Below, in pieces: positions 50,830 through 63,470 of a stretch of DNA of 64,000 nt (positions within the stretch are counted from its first letter, which is position 1; the number at the start of each line of letters is the position of its first letter). Source of the stretch: Hafnia psychrotolerans (lineage in GTDB: Bacteria > Pseudomonadota > Gammaproteobacteria > Enterobacterales > Enterobacteriaceae); NCBI RefSeq assembly GCF_014639435.1, contig NZ_BMFZ01000004.1, positions 208,631-272,630 on the forward strand. Direction: 5' to 3'. Under the pieces are notes generated by a model, which was not told the DNA's origin, did not search any database, and saw only the letters and a list, made by a program, of their open reading frames with translations. A program made the translations under genes and the position numbers.

Positions 50830-51292
50830 CCTATACTCCTTTTTTATCATAAACTTAAAAAGTGCCGTGAATTCATCTAGTTATGAGCTTAATCTACTGA
50901 AGCACCAAACACAATCAACTAATCCGGATTGTGAGAAGCTACGCAGTATTAAGGCTGTATGCTGGCTTAATGTAAGACTACTTTGCTTATGTTTCAGCAG
51001 CATAAAACAATCACATCATAAAAATAGCTTCACGAAACACGACAGGTTAACCGGCAGTTACATTACACCCGAAGATAACCTCAGAACAATATCATTCTCA
51101 TAACAATTTGTTTACCAGTACAGGCGCCAATAACGCACAGAATTGGCATATTTATCATATTTGATCGTTTGAATTTTTAGCCTGATTCAGTCTATTAAGT
51201 GTAATCCAAATGACCTCGCAGAACGTTCGTTGCATAAAAATTCAAATATATGCATAATCCTCAGCACTATTGTCATTACCTCTGGGGGTCAA
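50830..51292. other. Divergent regulatory region mdh/argR
   Basis: This 463-bp non-coding region carries the promoters of mdh and argR. Apart from the ARG box near argR I see no RNA gene or repeat. Confidence 0.5.
51229..51246 (+). promoter_or_regulatory. ARG box upstream of argR
   Basis: GT-TGCAT-AAAA-ATTCA-AA differs from the ARG consensus TGAAT-N4-ATTCA at one position. A weaker second half-site (TGCAT) follows 20 bp later. ArgR commonly represses its own gene through paired boxes. Confidence 0.65.
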
Positions 51293-51763
51293 ATGCGTAA
51301 TCCTGCCAAACAGGAAGATCTGATCAAAGCTTTCAAGTCATTATTGAAGGAAGAGAAATTCAGTTCTCAGGGCGAAATCGTCCTCGCCTTACAAGAAGAG
51401 GGCTTCGAGAACATCAATCAATCGAAGGTTTCGCGCATGCTGACCAAATTTGGCGCTGTACGTACCCGAAATGCCAAAATGGAAATGGTCTACTGTTTAC
51501 CCGCTGAAATTGGTGTCCCTACGACCACCAGCCCATTGAAAAATTTGGTTTTAGATATCGATTACAACGAAGCCTTCGTTGTAATTCGCACCAGCCCAGG
51601 TGCGGCACAGTTGATTGCACGTATGCTGGACTCTTGGGGGAAATCGGAAGGGATTTTAGGTACCATCGCTGGCGATGACACTATATTCACCACCCCAGCC
51701 AGTGGTTTCAGCGTTAAACAGCTTTATGAAGACATACTGTGTCATTTCGAACAGGAACTGTAA
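51293..51763 (+). CDS. argR: Arginine repressor ArgR
   Basis: ArgR is the hexameric arginine-dependent repressor. The start [21 protein letters not shown] (51293, after GGGGGT) gives 156 residues. The N-terminal winged helix ([21 protein letters not shown]) and the C-terminal arginine-binding domain ([28 protein letters not shown]) are intact. An upstream ATG at 51230 lies in the operator and is not used. Confidence 0.98.
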   Translation: MRNPAKQEDLIKAFKSLLKEEKFSSQGEIVLALQEEGFENINQSKVSRMLTKFGAVRTRNAKMEMVYCLPAEIGVPTTTSPLKNLVLDIDYNEAFVVIRTSPGAAQLIARMLDSWGKSEGILGTIAGDDTIFTTPASGFSVKQLYEDILCHFEQEL

Positions 51764-52013
51764 GCAAGCTCTCTTCTTGTGAAGTTAATGTATAACGCCT
51801 ACCACGACATGCAGGCTACCCGTGATATCTCTTCAAGGTATCCTGCAAATGTCACTTAGCCGCACCATTATGCTATGACGCCCTCCTTTTCTCGCGATCT
51901 ATCTGCACAGTCATGAACAGATGACCAAATCAACTTAAGTGCTGATGTTAAAATAAGAAATCATTCATTATTAAATCTCTTTTTATGCCCTCACTTCACC
52001 AAACTTGAAGCAT

Positions 52014-52044
52014 AAAAAAAGCACAGCCAAAACTGTGCTTTTTT
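52014..52044. terminator. Terminator between argR and mpl
   Basis: The stem AAGCACAG/CTGTGCTT is flanked by an A-run and a T-run and lies 19 bp after the mpl stop (minus strand). It can also end argR transcripts. Confidence 0.85.
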
Positions 52045-52062
52045 GTTTTCAAAATCAGAATG

Positions 52063-53448
52063 TTAAAATTCTTTTACTGCACTGGCCTTAGCCGCTAAGG
52101 CATCCAGGAGCTTGCTATGGATACCGCCGAAGCCGCCATTGCTCATGACCAGAATATGGTCGCCCGGCAGTGCGGCTTTAACCACCAGATCCACCAGCGA
52201 ATCCACATCGGCACTCCAATGTGCAGGCTGGATGCAGTGTTCGGCGACTTCAGCAACCTGCCACGGAATATGCTGTGGTTGCAGCAGGAACACTTCATCT
52301 GCACGCCCCAGCGCAGGTGCAAGTTCGTTTTTACTCAGTCCCATTTTCATGGTGTTTGAGCGAGGTTCCAGAACCGCCAGGATGCGTGCCGTGCCTCCCA
52401 CCTTACTGCGCAGTGCCGCCAGCGTGGCGAGAATGGCCGTTGGGTGATGCGCAAAATCATCATAAACGCAGACACCAAAGGCTTCACCGCGCAGTTCTAA
52501 ACGGCGGCGGGCATTGATGAAACTATCCAGCGCTTTACAGGCATCTTCTGGCTTCACACCCACGTGGCGAGCAGCAGCAATGGCCATCAACCCGTTATGC
52601 ATATTGTGTTCGCCTACCAGAGACCAATTCACTTCACCGACGTTTTCTCCGTGAAGCGTCACGGCAAAGGAGCTGGAATCTGGCGTCATTTTTTTCGCAT
52701 CCCATGCGCAGGTTTCTGCTTCTCCGACAAACTCTTGTTCACTCCAGCAACCCATTGCCATCACTTGTTTCAATGGCGTGTCATGCTCAGGCAGGATAAT
52801 TTTACCTAAGCCTGGCACCAGACGGACCAAATGATGGAACTGTTTCTGAATGGCTTTAAGATCGTCGAAAATATCCGCGTGATCAAATTCAAGGTTATTA
52901 AGAATCAGCGTGCGTGGGCTGTAATGGACAAATTTTGAACGTTTGTCGAAGAATGCACAGTCGTACTCATCGGCTTCAATCACCATGAATGGGCTGTTAC
53001 CAAGACGTGCAGAAACGTCGAAATTCCCTGGCACCCCACCGATGACATAACCAGGTTCGTAGCCACAAGCTTCGAGGATCCAGGTCACCATGCCGGCGGT
53101 GGTCGTCTTACCATGCGTACCCGCAACGGCAATCACCCAGCGGCCCGGCAGTACATGGTCGTGCAGCCATTGTGGGCCTGACACGTAGGGAATGCCCTGT
53201 TCCAGTACGGCTTCCACGCAAGGATTCCCCCGGCTCATGGCGTTGCCGATAATCACCAGATCCGGCAGAGGATCAAGCTGAGAAGGATCGTAGCCCTGGA
53301 TCAGTTCAATGCCCTGATTTTCCAGCAGCGTACTCATTGGAGGATAAACGTTGTTATCTGAACCGGTAACCTGATGCCCTTGTGCACGAGCCAGCATAGC
53401 CAACCCGCCCATAAAGGTGCCGCAAATCCCAAGAATATGAATGCGCAT
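52063..53448 (-). CDS. mpl: UDP-MurNAc:tripeptide ligase Mpl
   Basis: Mpl recycles murein tripeptide by ligating it to UDP-MurNAc. The 461-residue product has the Mur ligase N-terminal motif (HILGICGTFMGGLA), the ATP loop AGTHGKTTTAGM, and the C-terminal Mur domain (YDDFAHHPTAI, LEPRSNTMKMG). It is divergent from fbp, as in E. coli, but its other neighbour is argR. Confidence 0.98.
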   Translation of the reverse strand: MRIHILGICGTFMGGLAMLARAQGHQVTGSDNNVYPPMSTLLENQGIELIQGYDPSQLDPLPDLVIIGNAMSRGNPCVEAVLEQGIPYVSGPQWLHDHVLPGRWVIAVAGTHGKTTTAGMVTWILEACGYEPGYVIGGVPGNFDVSARLGNSPFMVIEADEYDCAFFDKRSKFVHYSPRTLILNNLEFDHADIFDDLKAIQKQFHHLVRLVPGLGKIILPEHDTPLKQVMAMGCWSEQEFVGEAETCAWDAKKMTPDSSSFAVTLHGENVGEVNWSLVGEHNMHNGLMAIAAARHVGVKPEDACKALDSFINARRRLELRGEAFGVCVYDDFAHHPTAILATLAALRSKVGGTARILAVLEPRSNTMKMGLSKNELAPALGRADEVFLLQPQHIPWQVAEVAEHCIQPAHWSADVDSLVDLVVKAALPGDHILVMSNGGFGGIHSKLLDALAAKASAVKEF

Positions 53449-53615
53449 ATGTTTTCCATTAATGCCTTTAAGTCAGCCGCTATTCTACCGCTCAGAATCC
53501 CCCAGAAGAAATGGATTTGCCTATGATTCATCCATATATTTGGGATAAACTGCCCTCGCTAATGTAAAGGGTTTATTAAAAAACCGTTATCCATCCTAGA
53601 TTCAGGGAATGCGTC

Positions 53616-54632
53616 ATGAAAACGTTAGGCGAATTTATTGTTGAAAAGCAGCAGGACTTTCCCCACGCGACCGGTGAACTCACCGCCCTCCTTTCAGCAA
53701 TAAAACTCGGCGCAAAAATAATTCACCGAGACATCAACAAAGCAGGGCTGGTCGATATTCTGGGTACGAGTGGTGTGGAGAACGTGCAGGGCGAAGTTCA
53801 GATGAAACTCGACCTATACGCCAATGAAAAGCTAAAAGCTGCCATGAAAGCGCGCGGTGAAATTGCAGGTATCGCGTCAGAAGAAGAAGATGAGATCGTC
53901 ATTTTTGAAGGTGAACGTGCTGAAAATGCAAAATACGTGATCCTGATGGATCCGCTGGACGGCTCCTCAAACATTGATGTAAACGTCTCCGTGGGGACTA
54001 TCTTCTCTATTTACCGCCGTACAACGCCTCTGGGCCAATCAGTGACCGAAGCGGACTTCCTGCAACCGGGTCACCGTCAGGTTGCAGCAGGTTATGTGGT
54101 TTATGGCTCCTCAACGATGTTGGTTTACACCACCGGTGCCGGTGTTCATGCCTTTACTTATGACCCATCACTTGGCGTATTCTGCCTGTCACATGAAAAA
54201 GTGCGTTTCCCTGAAAAGGGTGCCATGTACTCGATCAACGAAGGGAACTACATCAAATTCCCATTAGGCGTAAAAAAATATATCAAGTACTGTCAGGAGC
54301 AGGACGAAGCCACGCTGCGCCCTTATACCTCACGCTATATCGGTTCGCTGGTCGCTGACTTCCACCGCAATCTGCTCAAAGGCGGCATCTACATTTATCC
54401 AAGCACCGCAAGCCATCCTGCCGGCAAACTGCGTCTGCTGTACGAATGCAATCCGATGGCCTTCCTGGCTGAACAAGCGGGCGGCAAAGCCAGCGACGGT
54501 AAAAATCGTATTCTGGATATTGTTCCGCAAAAACTGCACGAGCGAGCACCTTTCTTTGTCGGCAATAGTTCGATGGTCGAAGATGCAGAACGCTTTATTG
54601 CGCAGTTCCCTGACGACGCATATCCACAATAA
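53616..54632 (+). CDS. fbp: Fructose-1,6-bisphosphatase class I
   Basis: Fbp hydrolyses fructose-1,6-bisphosphate in gluconeogenesis. The 338-residue product has the metal and active-site motifs [19 protein letters not shown] and [13 protein letters not shown]. It starts [21 protein letters not shown] terminator follows. Confidence 0.98.
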   Translation: MKTLGEFIVEKQQDFPHATGELTALLSAIKLGAKIIHRDINKAGLVDILGTSGVENVQGEVQMKLDLYANEKLKAAMKARGEIAGIASEEEDEIVIFEGERAENAKYVILMDPLDGSSNIDVNVSVGTIFSIYRRTTPLGQSVTEADFLQPGHRQVAAGYVVYGSSTMLVYTTGAGVHAFTYDPSLGVFCLSHEKVRFPEKGAMYSINEGNYIKFPLGVKKYIKYCQEQDEATLRPYTSRYIGSLVADFHRNLLKGGIYIYPSTASHPAGKLRLLYECNPMAFLAEQAGGKASDGKNRILDIVPQKLHERAPFFVGNSSMVEDAERFIAQFPDDAYPQ

Positions 54633-54680
54633 ATACGTTTTAGCTCTGTACACGACTTACATTAATAAAAAGCATAAACC

Positions 54681-54713
54681 AGAAGGTCCAGCGCAAGCCG
54701 GACCTTCTTTATG
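54681..54713 (+). terminator. fbp terminator
   Basis: AGAAGGTCC/GGACCTTCT with a 10-nt loop is followed by TTAT. It lies between fbp and the converging chemoreceptor gene. Confidence 0.8.
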
Positions 54714-54740
54714 GTTGAATGCCGTAGAACGAACGGCCTT

Positions 54741-56312
54741 TCAGACAACATCCTGATGATTCAGTTTGAAGACTGACATGCTTTGCGCCAGTATTTTCGA
54801 CTGCTCTTCTAGCGAACGTGTCGCAGCCGTCGCTTCTTCGACCAAGGTGGCGTTTTGCTGCGCCACCCGATCCATCTGGGTGATCGCAATATTCACCTGC
54901 TCAATACCCTGCGTTTGCTCTGAAGTAGCAATGGAGATTTCGCCCATCAGGCTGGTGACACGACGCACTTCATCGGCAATCTCGGTCATGGTGACGGCGG
55001 CTGATTTCACCATTGCTTCTCCTTCTGAGATACGGCTTTCCGAATCGATAATCAGCCCTTTAATCTCTTTGGCCGATTGCGCACTGCGCTGAGCCAGACT
55101 ACGCACCTCGCCCGCTACTACGGCAAAGCCACGCCCTTGTTCACCCGCTCGTGCCGCCTCAACCGCCGCGTTCAGCGCCAGAATATTAGTCTGGAACGCG
55201 ATACCATCGATGACCGTAATAATGTCAGTAATGTGTTTCGAACTGTCCGTAATAGCGCGCATTTTATCCATCACCTGTCGCACCACCTGGCTGCCTTTCT
55301 CCGCGATACCCGATACGCTTTGCGCCAGTTGGTTCGCCTGCTCGGAGTTCGTCGCGTTCATGCGTACCGTTGAAGTCAATTGCTCCATACTCGCCGCGGT
55401 CTCTTCGAGTGATACGGCTGATTCTTCAGTACGTTGTGCCAAATGCACATTACCTGCGGCCAACTCACGTGAACCGATATCAATCTGATTACCTGCATCA
55501 CGAACACGGCCTACTGAGGTGGCTAGCGCATCTTGCATCTTCTTCATCGCACGTAATAAACGCCCCATTTCATTACTGCGAGAATCGTCGATGTCTTGAG
55601 TCAAATCCCCAGCGGCGATGAATTCTAGCTGCGCGATAGATGCGCTGAGCGGATGCATAATGATTTTTTGCAGAGCAAACCATGCCAGTAGGGCAATCGA
55701 CATTGCAACAATGCAGGCAATGACAATAATGGTTAACTGAATATGTGATTGCGCACGGGCATGCTCAATGCGTTGTCGAGTGCTATCCGTCGCGTAGGCC
55801 CGAAAATTAGCCAGCGCTTTGTCATAAGCATTGCTGTAAGGCGTCATTTTGTTTTCCAGCACGTCGTAATAACCGTCGGGGCTTTGGGCCTGAATTGATG
55901 CCAGTGCGGGCATCAAACCATGGGTTTTATACGCGTCATACGCCACTTTCACCGCTTTACTTAACAGGCGCCCATGCTCATTACCGTCGTCAATATCGAT
56001 GAACGTCTTCACCTGCTCATCAGACTGTCTGATATATTCAACAATGCGTCTGGCCGTCGCTTGCGAGTCATCCATCATGCCAATCTCCATCTGGCGCACG
56101 GCTACGCTGCTGGCAACTCGGGCGCGCAGCGAGAAGCTATAACTATTCGCCAGCGAGCCTAACTCTTCGCCCTGCAGCTGGTTAATCTGTTGCAACGATG
56201 TTGCACTTTGACGAATGGCATTGGCACCCAAAATACTCACCAGTAATAAAATCAAGGTCATTACGACTAACAAGGCCATCAATCCAGCCTTTACGCTCAA
56301 CTTATTCAACAT
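54741..56312 (-). CDS. Methyl-accepting chemotaxis protein
   Basis: The 523-residue inner-membrane chemoreceptor has TM1 ([20 protein letters not shown]), a periplasmic four-helix-type sensor to about residue 190, TM2 ([20 protein letters not shown]), HAMP, and a signalling domain. The hairpin tip is [20 protein letters not shown], continuing [17 protein letters not shown]. It ends LNHQDVV and lacks the NWETF-type CheR-binding pentapeptide of Tar/Tsr. The ligand is unknown. It is a single gene, foreign to this place in the E. coli map. Confidence 0.93.
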   Translation of the reverse strand: MLNKLSVKAGLMALLVVMTLILLLVSILGANAIRQSATSLQQINQLQGEELGSLANSYSFSLRARVASSVAVRQMEIGMMDDSQATARRIVEYIRQSDEQVKTFIDIDDGNEHGRLLSKAVKVAYDAYKTHGLMPALASIQAQSPDGYYDVLENKMTPYSNAYDKALANFRAYATDSTRQRIEHARAQSHIQLTIIVIACIVAMSIALLAWFALQKIIMHPLSASIAQLEFIAAGDLTQDIDDSRSNEMGRLLRAMKKMQDALATSVGRVRDAGNQIDIGSRELAAGNVHLAQRTEESAVSLEETAASMEQLTSTVRMNATNSEQANQLAQSVSGIAEKGSQVVRQVMDKMRAITDSSKHITDIITVIDGIAFQTNILALNAAVEAARAGEQGRGFAVVAGEVRSLAQRSAQSAKEIKGLIIDSESRISEGEAMVKSAAVTMTEIADEVRRVTSLMGEISIATSEQTQGIEQVNIAITQMDRVAQQNATLVEEATAATRSLEEQSKILAQSMSVFKLNHQDVV

Positions 56313-56616
56313 GCTGTAGTACCCGGTTATTTAGGAAAAGGAGGAAAATCGGAGAGCGCTAATCTGTCGGTTATAGAAAATTTTATATGTCACTGATTAT
56401 CGGCAATCCCATGAATTCCTTGAGAAGAAACCGTAAAACAGGCAGTTAGGCGGTAAAGCGAGAATGCTGAAAACTTTAATGCCGAAAAAGGCTGACTAAG
56501 CACAAAGAAAAAGTGAGAAAAACCAGAAACAACGGCCGAGAAAAGGGCAGGAATTCGTGACAGACTTGGCTATAATGTTCGCCACTCCAATTCCTGGTCC
56601 AACGAAGGAAACCAAA
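56313..56616. other. Divergent region chemoreceptor/ppa
   Basis: About 300 bp. A consensus TATAAT at 56571-56576 is a good -10 for ppa, 41 bp before its start codon; no strong -35 is seen. No other feature was found. Confidence 0.5.
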
Positions 56617-57147
56617 ATGAGCTTACTCAATGTGCCGGCAGGCAAAGACATGCCAGAAGATATCTACGTAGTCATCGAAATCCCTGCTAACGCTGACCCT
56701 ATCAAATACGAAGTAGATAAAGAGACCGGTGCACTGTTCGTGGATCGCTTCATGTCGACTGCAATGTTTTACCCATGCAACTACGGCTACATCAACCACA
56801 CGCTCTCTCTTGATGGTGACCCGGTTGACGTACTGGTACCAACGCCATACCCGCTGCAAGCAGGTTCAGTCATTCGCTGCCGTCCGGTTGGCGTACTGAA
56901 AATGACAGATGAATCTGGCGAAGATGCCAAAGTTGTTGCAGTACCGCACACTAAACTGAGTAAAGAATACGATCACATCAACGATGTGAATGACCTGCCA
57001 GAACTGCTGCGTGCCCAGATCACCCACTTCTTCGAGCAATACAAAGCGCTGGAAAAAGGCAAATGGGTGAAAGTTGAAGGCTGGGCTAACGCCGCTGCCG
57101 CGAAAGAAGAAATCGTGACCTCTTTCGAGCGCGCTAAAAACAAGTAA
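56617..57147 (+). CDS. ppa: Inorganic pyrophosphatase
   Basis: Ppa hydrolyses pyrophosphate and drives biosynthetic reactions. The start [20 protein letters not shown] (56617) gives 176 residues, the E. coli length. The metal-binding motif DGDPVDVLV and YGYINHTLS are present. The ATG at 56557 precedes the -10 box and is rejected. Confidence 0.99.
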   Translation: MSLLNVPAGKDMPEDIYVVIEIPANADPIKYEVDKETGALFVDRFMSTAMFYPCNYGYINHTLSLDGDPVDVLVPTPYPLQAGSVIRCRPVGVLKMTDESGEDAKVVAVPHTKLSKEYDHINDVNDLPELLRAQITHFFEQYKALEKGKWVKVEGWANAAAAKEEIVTSFERAKNK

Positions 57148-57189
57148 GTATCTTTGCAGTCCCACATTGTTTTTGTTTTACCGCACTAA

Positions 57190-57220
57190 AAAAAACACCG
57201 TCCACTGGACGGTGTTTTTG
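57190..57220 (+). terminator. ppa terminator
   Basis: A near-perfect stem AAAAACACCGTCCA/TGGACGGTGTTTTT with a tight loop follows ppa by about 40 bp. Confidence 0.9.
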
Positions 57221-57282
57221 TGTCTCTCTCCCTGGCAGAAGAGAAGATGTAGCAACAGATTAAACGACCTTGCTCAGAGTTC

Positions 57283-57633
57283 TCACTTCACATCATCCGC
57301 ACGTTTCAACCAGTCCCCACCTTCAATACGTGACACTCCTTCGAGGGAACGGATATAAAGGTAGATCCAGGCGCTGCCATACGGGGTGGAAATCAGTTCA
57401 CGTTTATAGTCTTTTGTATTACTTTTCAGTTCGTCCAGTTCAGCCATGATAGATGACGTAATACGGTAAACTTCACAATAAACTTTTCCGTTCCCTGGAA
57501 CTGCCGCAGGATAATGCCCCAGATTGTAGAGCACGTAGCCTTCCAGCTCGTGATCCCCCAACCATTGAGCGTTAGTCATCCAATGACTGTTGCCTTGCTT
57601 GCGTCGTAAACTGCCATAAACAATTATTCGCAT
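57283..57633 (-). CDS. ytfP: Gamma-glutamylcyclotransferase-fold protein YtfP
   Basis: The 116-residue product has the GGCT fold signature MRIIVYGSLRRKQGNSHWM and the acidic active-site region AELDELKSNTKDYKREL. The start at 57633 matches E. coli; the upstream extension overlaps tamB. It lies 31 bp after tamB, as in E. coli. Its physiological substrate is not settled. Confidence 0.95.
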   Translation of the reverse strand: MRIIVYGSLRRKQGNSHWMTNAQWLGDHELEGYVLYNLGHYPAAVPGNGKVYCEVYRITSSIMAELDELKSNTKDYKRELISTPYGSAWIYLYIRSLEGVSRIEGGDWLKRADDVK

Positions 57634-57664
57634 GTTTGGTTTCGTATTATAAAAGTCACATGAG

Positions 57665-60600
57665 TTAGAACTCAAACTGATAGAGCAAATCCAATGCCTG
57701 ATCGATACCTGAAACAGCTTCAAGGTACAGTTTAGGCATTAAACGATAACGCAGAGTCAATGTTGCCAGCGAATCGAAAATACCGACACCATATTTCACC
57801 TGTAAACCGGGTAAAACATAACCGCTGACCACAACCTGAGAGCTATCCCCTACACCCTGCGTATCCAGTGCCAGATTGCTGACACCGAATGCTTCACCGA
57901 TTTTACCCACAAGTTTACCACTTTGCGCAACCCCCATACCGATAAGCATTGACGTCATCGCACTGCTGTCAGCACCCGAACTGTCTAAACCTTGCCCGCG
58001 AAGCAGGTAGGACAAGGCTTCTTCCTGTGACATCGTCGGATCTGAGAATATTTCAAGTTTAGGTGAATCAGCCTCGCCGGTGACCCGAAGCCCGGCTATC
58101 ACGCTATTTTCGGTTGAGTCTGGGTTACGTATCGCTTCCAGACTGAGTGACGGCTGGTCGGCCGGACCAGAGAACAACAACTGTCCTTTACGCACGATCA
58201 AATCTTGCCCGTATGCGCGGAAGCGACCCGATGGAATATCAATCTGACCGTTCAGACCCAGACCGCGCTTATCCTGCGCCACTTTAAGTGCGCCTTTCAG
58301 GCGAGCTTTCAGACCAAAAGCGTCTAGCCTCACATCATCACCGATGTTAATCATCAGGTTGCTATTGATAGGAATCGACGTTGAGGCCGCGGCTATCGGC
58401 TGGTGCTGATCGTTAAGCATCACTTCGTCAGGCGAGACGCCTACCGCACTTTCAGGCAGTTCCTGTACGGTGATACGCGCCCACGGAATATCGACACGAC
58501 CATTAAGCGAGAACAATTGCGGCGTGGCTTCAAACACGATGTCCGGTGACACATCCATACGCACCATCGGCGGGATAGAGACGCGAACACGATCGCCCTT
58601 CGCAGCGATTTTAGCGCGCCACGCATTCAATTCACTCCAGTCAGCGTTCCCGTTGAGTTCGAGTTGACCATGCGCGGTACGTACCACGCCTTCCATCAAT
58701 GACGACATACCGTTGAAGTTGACGTTGAGATTGCCGCTGGTCACGTCGAATGGCATAAACTGTGCGTCAAAATCAATATCAGACAGCGACAACTTGCCAA
58801 AGATCTGTGGCTTTTGCGCATTTCCGCCCAAACGAAGATTAGCATTGAGCATGCCAGAAGCCTTTTCACCTTCGGCAAGCAGCGGTTGTAGCAATGCCAC
58901 AGATATTTTGGTGATATTGACATTGCCACTCAGATCGCGACGATTTTGCGGATCGATAATTTGAACGTTGCCATCAAATTGGCCGTTATTGGCAATTTTG
59001 ACCAGCCAGTCAAAATTAGCGCGACCATTATTGAGTCCAGCATTGAGATTGAGTGAATCGAAGGCCAACGGCAGCCAATTGCCCTGGATCAGCTGTTGTA
59101 CCTTCACGCGATTTCCCACTAGCGAGAGGCTTGCTTGTGGCAATCCGCCACCCGCCTTCCAACTCACATCCGCTTTGCCGCTGAAAACACCACTGAGTTG
59201 AGTGTCATCGCCGAGCAAAGGCTTAAGCATAGCCAGATTAAACCGATTAAGCAGTAGGCTGGCCTGTCCGCTGGCACCCGCATCAATGGTTTTTGGTACA
59301 CACAGATCGGCATTGGGATTTTGCCAACAGTGCGGCCCGACGGTTACCCGCTGATCTTTATTGAAATACTCCAGCGCAATCGAACGATTAAGACGCCATT
59401 CACCGACCGGCGTATCAAACAGCGTATTGCTAATGCTGCCTTTCCACTGCTCAGTCGTACGGTCGAAGCTACCGGTCAGTGCCAGATGACCAGATACCGG
59501 CTTACCTTCTATATTAAGCTTCAGCTCATGCTGCTTTTCGTTGCCTTTAGCATCCAGCGTCAGGTCGCTGATTTTAAAAGCATCCTGTTTAAGATCCTGG
59601 ACCCGAACGGCAAGGTTTCCCTGGATCTGATCGTCAGAACTGACGTCACCTTTGACAATGACACGGCTGATAGTCAGCGCCTGCCATTTAAGGCCCGTCG
59701 CGGTGAGATCGGCCAGCAGCTTTGGTGCTTTCAGATCACCCCGCAGTTGCAGCATACCCTTCGCCACACCGCCTAACCCAGGCAGCGCACCATCCAGATG
59801 CGGCGCATCAATTTTGGCATCCAGCGCCCACTTTTCGCTAAGCTTGCCTTTCACGTCGATATTATTGCGACCTAGCTCGAGATGCAGCTGAGGGATATCC
59901 CACTGACCATAATTATTTCCACGCAGATTACCGCGGGCTTTGACCAGATTATTTTTCACGTTGCCATCAAGCTCCAGCACCGGCACCTGTACTTGCCAAC
60001 TGCCGCCATACAGGCTACCGCGTGTGGTGATTTTGCCCTGCAACTTGGCTGGCCAGTCGGGGTACTGCTTGGCTGTGTTGATGTTATTGAGCGTCAGTAA
60101 GGTGTTCCAGCTGATCGCTTTACTCCAGTCCACGACACCGGTCAGGTCAGCATTGCCCTGCAACGCAGCGAGTCGCAGCAAGGTGAGTTGGAATTGCTCG
60201 ACATTACCTTTGCCGTCAATGCTCAGCGTAGCTGGCGGAATTTGATCGCCGCTGAAATCAGAGTGCAGTGAAAGTGTATAGTCTGTCACTTTACCGCTAA
60301 ATTTTAGTTTGAAACCTTTAGCCTGAAACTGTGGTGTACCGGCCAGCGGCCATTGCAGTGCATTACTCTGCAGCGCCAGATTCAGCGGCAGACCAGCTTG
60401 CGCCAGTTCAGTTTGCATGGAAAGCTGAGCCCGAACCGGGCCGGAAAGGTTCAGACCGACATCCAGCTTATCGCGCAGACCGCCGCCCACTTTCAGTTTG
60501 ATTTTCTCGCCTTTAAGCGGATCCACATTCAGCACAGTATTCACCGTCATATCGACCGGCCAGTGACCATTTAGCGTGGCCTGCCCGATACCGTCCAGCG

Positions 60601-61492
60601 ATCCCTGCGGCGAACGCACCTGAAGCGCCTCGAGTTTCACTACCTGATCAAGCGTGCTGGCCTTCAACATAAAACGGGTGATCAGCACATCGGTATCACC
60701 GGTCAGCCGCAAATTGTCGGCGGTCAACTGATCAATATTCAGATCCAACGGCAGGCGGAAGTCAGGCAACTCGGGTAGCAGAGGCTTGGCAAATAACGTC
60801 TGCAACGTCTCACCGAGCGGTTTCTCCGGAACGACGACAGGTTTTTCAATGGATTTGCCGGTGACTTGCTCTGTCACTTTCTCGACGGCTTTATTCTGTG
60901 CCGCCTGCACGACATCAGGCAGCGGGTTAACCGGCGTTTTTGGCAGAGCAATCAGCAGACCGCCGATATGGGTCGGTAGCAGATGCAATGAACGGCCCTG
61001 CCACTGCGCTCCCGTGCGAAACTCTCCTAAAGAGATCGCGCGATCATCAATGGTGACATTAACGTTATTGAGCGTCAGCACGCGCAGAGTGATGGGATAG
61101 GGAGTACTAAGATTAGTCAGCGGTTCGCTGTTTTCAGGCTCTGCAACAGATTCTGCAGGCTTCATCTCTTGGGTGTGAACCGCAACGTTTATATCGCTCA
61201 GCCGCAATGCATTGATACACAATGCACTGTTTTTAAAACAGGAGAGATCGACCGAAAGATGGAATTCCCCAGCCTTAACGTCCACGCCGGGCATTTCGTA
61301 ATGCAGTCCTTTAAGCGTCAGATTACGCCAGCCACCCTCGACGCTGGCAATATTCAGACCAGGAACAAACCGCTGCGCACCGTTGATGACAAGATGTAAG
61401 CCGGTTTGTGTTCCGATAAGAAACGCCAACGTACCAATCAATAACAGGAGAACAATGAGGAAACCCAGGCATAACTTCTTAAATAAACTCAT
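57665..61492 (-). CDS. tamB: TamB, inner-membrane partner of TamA
   Basis: TamB spans the periplasm and helps move phospholipids and outer-membrane proteins. The 1275-residue product has an N-terminal signal-anchor ([20 protein letters not shown]), long beta-rich repeats, and the C-terminal DUF490/TamB domain ending in [21 protein letters not shown]-like sequence (last residues LLYQFEF). Its ATG overlaps the tamA stop (ATGA). Confidence 0.97.
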   Translation of the reverse strand: MSLFKKLCLGFLIVLLLLIGTLAFLIGTQTGLHLVINGAQRFVPGLNIASVEGGWRNLTLKGLHYEMPGVDVKAGEFHLSVDLSCFKNSALCINALRLSDINVAVHTQEMKPAESVAEPENSEPLTNLSTPYPITLRVLTLNNVNVTIDDRAISLGEFRTGAQWQGRSLHLLPTHIGGLLIALPKTPVNPLPDVVQAAQNKAVEKVTEQVTGKSIEKPVVVPEKPLGETLQTLFAKPLLPELPDFRLPLDLNIDQLTADNLRLTGDTDVLITRFMLKASTLDQVVKLEALQVRSPQGSLDGIGQATLNGHWPVDMTVNTVLNVDPLKGEKIKLKVGGGLRDKLDVGLNLSGPVRAQLSMQTELAQAGLPLNLALQSNALQWPLAGTPQFQAKGFKLKFSGKVTDYTLSLHSDFSGDQIPPATLSIDGKGNVEQFQLTLLRLAALQGNADLTGVVDWSKAISWNTLLTLNNINTAKQYPDWPAKLQGKITTRGSLYGGSWQVQVPVLELDGNVKNNLVKARGNLRGNNYGQWDIPQLHLELGRNNIDVKGKLSEKWALDAKIDAPHLDGALPGLGGVAKGMLQLRGDLKAPKLLADLTATGLKWQALTISRVIVKGDVSSDDQIQGNLAVRVQDLKQDAFKISDLTLDAKGNEKQHELKLNIEGKPVSGHLALTGSFDRTTEQWKGSISNTLFDTPVGEWRLNRSIALEYFNKDQRVTVGPHCWQNPNADLCVPKTIDAGASGQASLLLNRFNLAMLKPLLGDDTQLSGVFSGKADVSWKAGGGLPQASLSLVGNRVKVQQLIQGNWLPLAFDSLNLNAGLNNGRANFDWLVKIANNGQFDGNVQIIDPQNRRDLSGNVNITKISVALLQPLLAEGEKASGMLNANLRLGGNAQKPQIFGKLSLSDIDFDAQFMPFDVTSGNLNVNFNGMSSLMEGVVRTAHGQLELNGNADWSELNAWRAKIAAKGDRVRVSIPPMVRMDVSPDIVFEATPQLFSLNGRVDIPWARITVQELPESAVGVSPDEVMLNDQHQPIAAASTSIPINSNLMINIGDDVRLDAFGLKARLKGALKVAQDKRGLGLNGQIDIPSGRFRAYGQDLIVRKGQLLFSGPADQPSLSLEAIRNPDSTENSVIAGLRVTGEADSPKLEIFSDPTMSQEEALSYLLRGQGLDSSGADSSAMTSMLIGMGVAQSGKLVGKIGEAFGVSNLALDTQGVGDSSQVVVSGYVLPGLQVKYGVGIFDSLATLTLRYRLMPKLYLEAVSGIDQALDLLYQFEF

Positions 61493-63234
61493 AATTCCGG
61501 ACCCAAACCAATGTAAAACTGCAATCCATGCTCGTCCTGGTCGCCGACCGGCGCCGCAATATCAAGCTTTATCGGCCCTACCGGTGAGGCCCAACGCACA
61601 CCGACACCGGCACCGGTTTTAAGGTTACTTTTGGCCAGATCATTGGTGGCCTCTCCGGTATCAACGAACACCGCACCCCACCACTTTCCTGTGACGTTAT
61701 ATTGATATTCCACCGAGCCAGTCGCCAGTTTTGACGCGCCGGTCAGCTTGCCGTCACTATCTTTTGGCGACAGCGATTTGTACTTATAACCTCGAATGCT
61801 GCGGTCACCCCCGGCGAAGAATCGCAGGGATGGTGGCACACGGTCGAAGTCATTGGTTTCAATCCACCCAAGGTTGCCACGCAGGACAAACCTGTTCTTC
61901 TCGGCAAATGTGCGGATCCATACGTTTTGCGCCTGAATCACCGCAAAGTCGATATCAGAACCCCACGTTGTGTCGGATATATCCAGTGAATAACGCTGTG
62001 AGTCGCCCCAAGTGGGCATCAACCCACCACGCTGGCGGGTACGGTTTATGTTCACGCCCGGATAGAGAAGCATAGTGGTGTTGGTCACACTGCCCTGGGT
62101 AAAGTGATCGAGACTCCAGCGCAGGTTAACGGCGCGCTGCCAGCCGCTGTTTAGCTCCCAATAACGCGCGAGATTGACGGTGCTGGAGTCTGATTTGGTG
62201 TCATTGAGGTCTTCACGTTTAAAGCCTCCCTGCACCAGATAGTATTGTTCGAGAGGCGCTTTCAGGAGCGGGATTTTATAACTCAGATCGAGAGATTGCT
62301 CTGGTGCCGAAAGATTAACCGTACTCTCCAGGCTGTGACCACGATCGTTGACCCAGGGTTTTTTCCAGTTGGCTTTTAGCCGCGGTCCGACGTCGGTCGA
62401 GTAACCAATCCCGGTTTCAAGCGTATTGTGCGTGCGCGGCGTCAATACTGCATTCAGCGGCAGCGTCTTAGTTGTTTTGGCATCGGTAAACTCAGGGGAA
62501 ACCACGACTGAATTAAACCAACCCGTCGCTGCCAGACGGCGGTTCAGCTCCGCCAGATCAGTTGAACTGTAATAATCGCCTTGATGAAAAGGCACCAGGT
62601 TCTGGAGATACTCTTCACGGATCTGCGAGCCATGGAAATTAACTGCGCCAAAATGGTAGCGTTGTCCACTGTCAAACTGGATATCCCAGAACGCTTTGTG
62701 CTCGTCCTCTATAACGCCCAACTGACTCTTACGCATATCAGCATCAAAGTAACCTTTACGAACGGCCATGCCTGTCAGGGCGCTTTTAAAACCGTCATAG
62801 GTTCCGTGATTCAATATGGTGCCAACGGCAGGGACGCTTGACTTTTCTAGCGCGGCAAACTCATTGTCTTTAGCCGCCTGGCCGTCAATCACCACGTGGG
62901 TGCCTGCGATCTTGACCGGCGTTCCCGGCGTCACTTTTGCAATCAATACCGGACGGCCCGGTGGTGGCGTCTGGCGGAAATCAAAATCAATGGTCGGTTG
63001 GTAATATCCTAAAGGACGCAATCCCTGCTCGATAGCCGCGCTGACGCGAGCACGAAACCGTCCATTGGCTCCCACTTCATCACTCTGAATTGAGGAGAGC
63101 CTGACCCGCACATTCTTTTCCAGGTCACCTTCAAGACCTTCTAGCTGCAAGCGCACTTTAGCAGCCATGGAAAGCGAGGGAGCCAGCAACAAACCTAATA
63201 ACAAAAATTCCCGGTGGTATCGTGGCACGCGCAC
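61489..63234 (-). CDS. tamA: TamA, Omp85-family outer-membrane protein
   Basis: TamA is the outer-membrane barrel of the translocation and assembly module. The 581-residue product has a signal peptide ([15 protein letters not shown]), three POTRA domains and a 16-strand barrel. The Omp85 motif [17 protein letters not shown] and the C-terminal [11 protein letters not shown] are typical. It is divergent from msrA and co-transcribed with tamB. Confidence 0.97.
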   Translation of the reverse strand: MRVPRYHREFLLLGLLLAPSLSMAAKVRLQLEGLEGDLEKNVRVRLSSIQSDEVGANGRFRARVSAAIEQGLRPLGYYQPTIDFDFRQTPPPGRPVLIAKVTPGTPVKIAGTHVVIDGQAAKDNEFAALEKSSVPAVGTILNHGTYDGFKSALTGMAVRKGYFDADMRKSQLGVIEDEHKAFWDIQFDSGQRYHFGAVNFHGSQIREEYLQNLVPFHQGDYYSSTDLAELNRRLAATGWFNSVVVSPEFTDAKTTKTLPLNAVLTPRTHNTLETGIGYSTDVGPRLKANWKKPWVNDRGHSLESTVNLSAPEQSLDLSYKIPLLKAPLEQYYLVQGGFKREDLNDTKSDSSTVNLARYWELNSGWQRAVNLRWSLDHFTQGSVTNTTMLLYPGVNINRTRQRGGLMPTWGDSQRYSLDISDTTWGSDIDFAVIQAQNVWIRTFAEKNRFVLRGNLGWIETNDFDRVPPSLRFFAGGDRSIRGYKYKSLSPKDSDGKLTGASKLATGSVEYQYNVTGKWWGAVFVDTGEATNDLAKSNLKTGAGVGVRWASPVGPIKLDIAAPVGDQDEHGLQFYIGLGPEL

Positions 63235-63470
63235 TCCTGCTAATTCATCTGTCCTGTTAAAATATCAGATGCCGGTCAGGGAATTAATGCCAAAGCACGG
63301 CATATTCACCTATTAAAAATATGATTAAGGCATTTTAGTGCTAATTCCCGAAAAATCATCATCGACAAGGCAACGTTACCTATATTGTGTGCAAAGTCGC
63401 AATCAGATACAACTAACCATAGCCGATTGACCGCGACCGGTTATTAAACAAACAGCTGGAGTCTCCTGCA

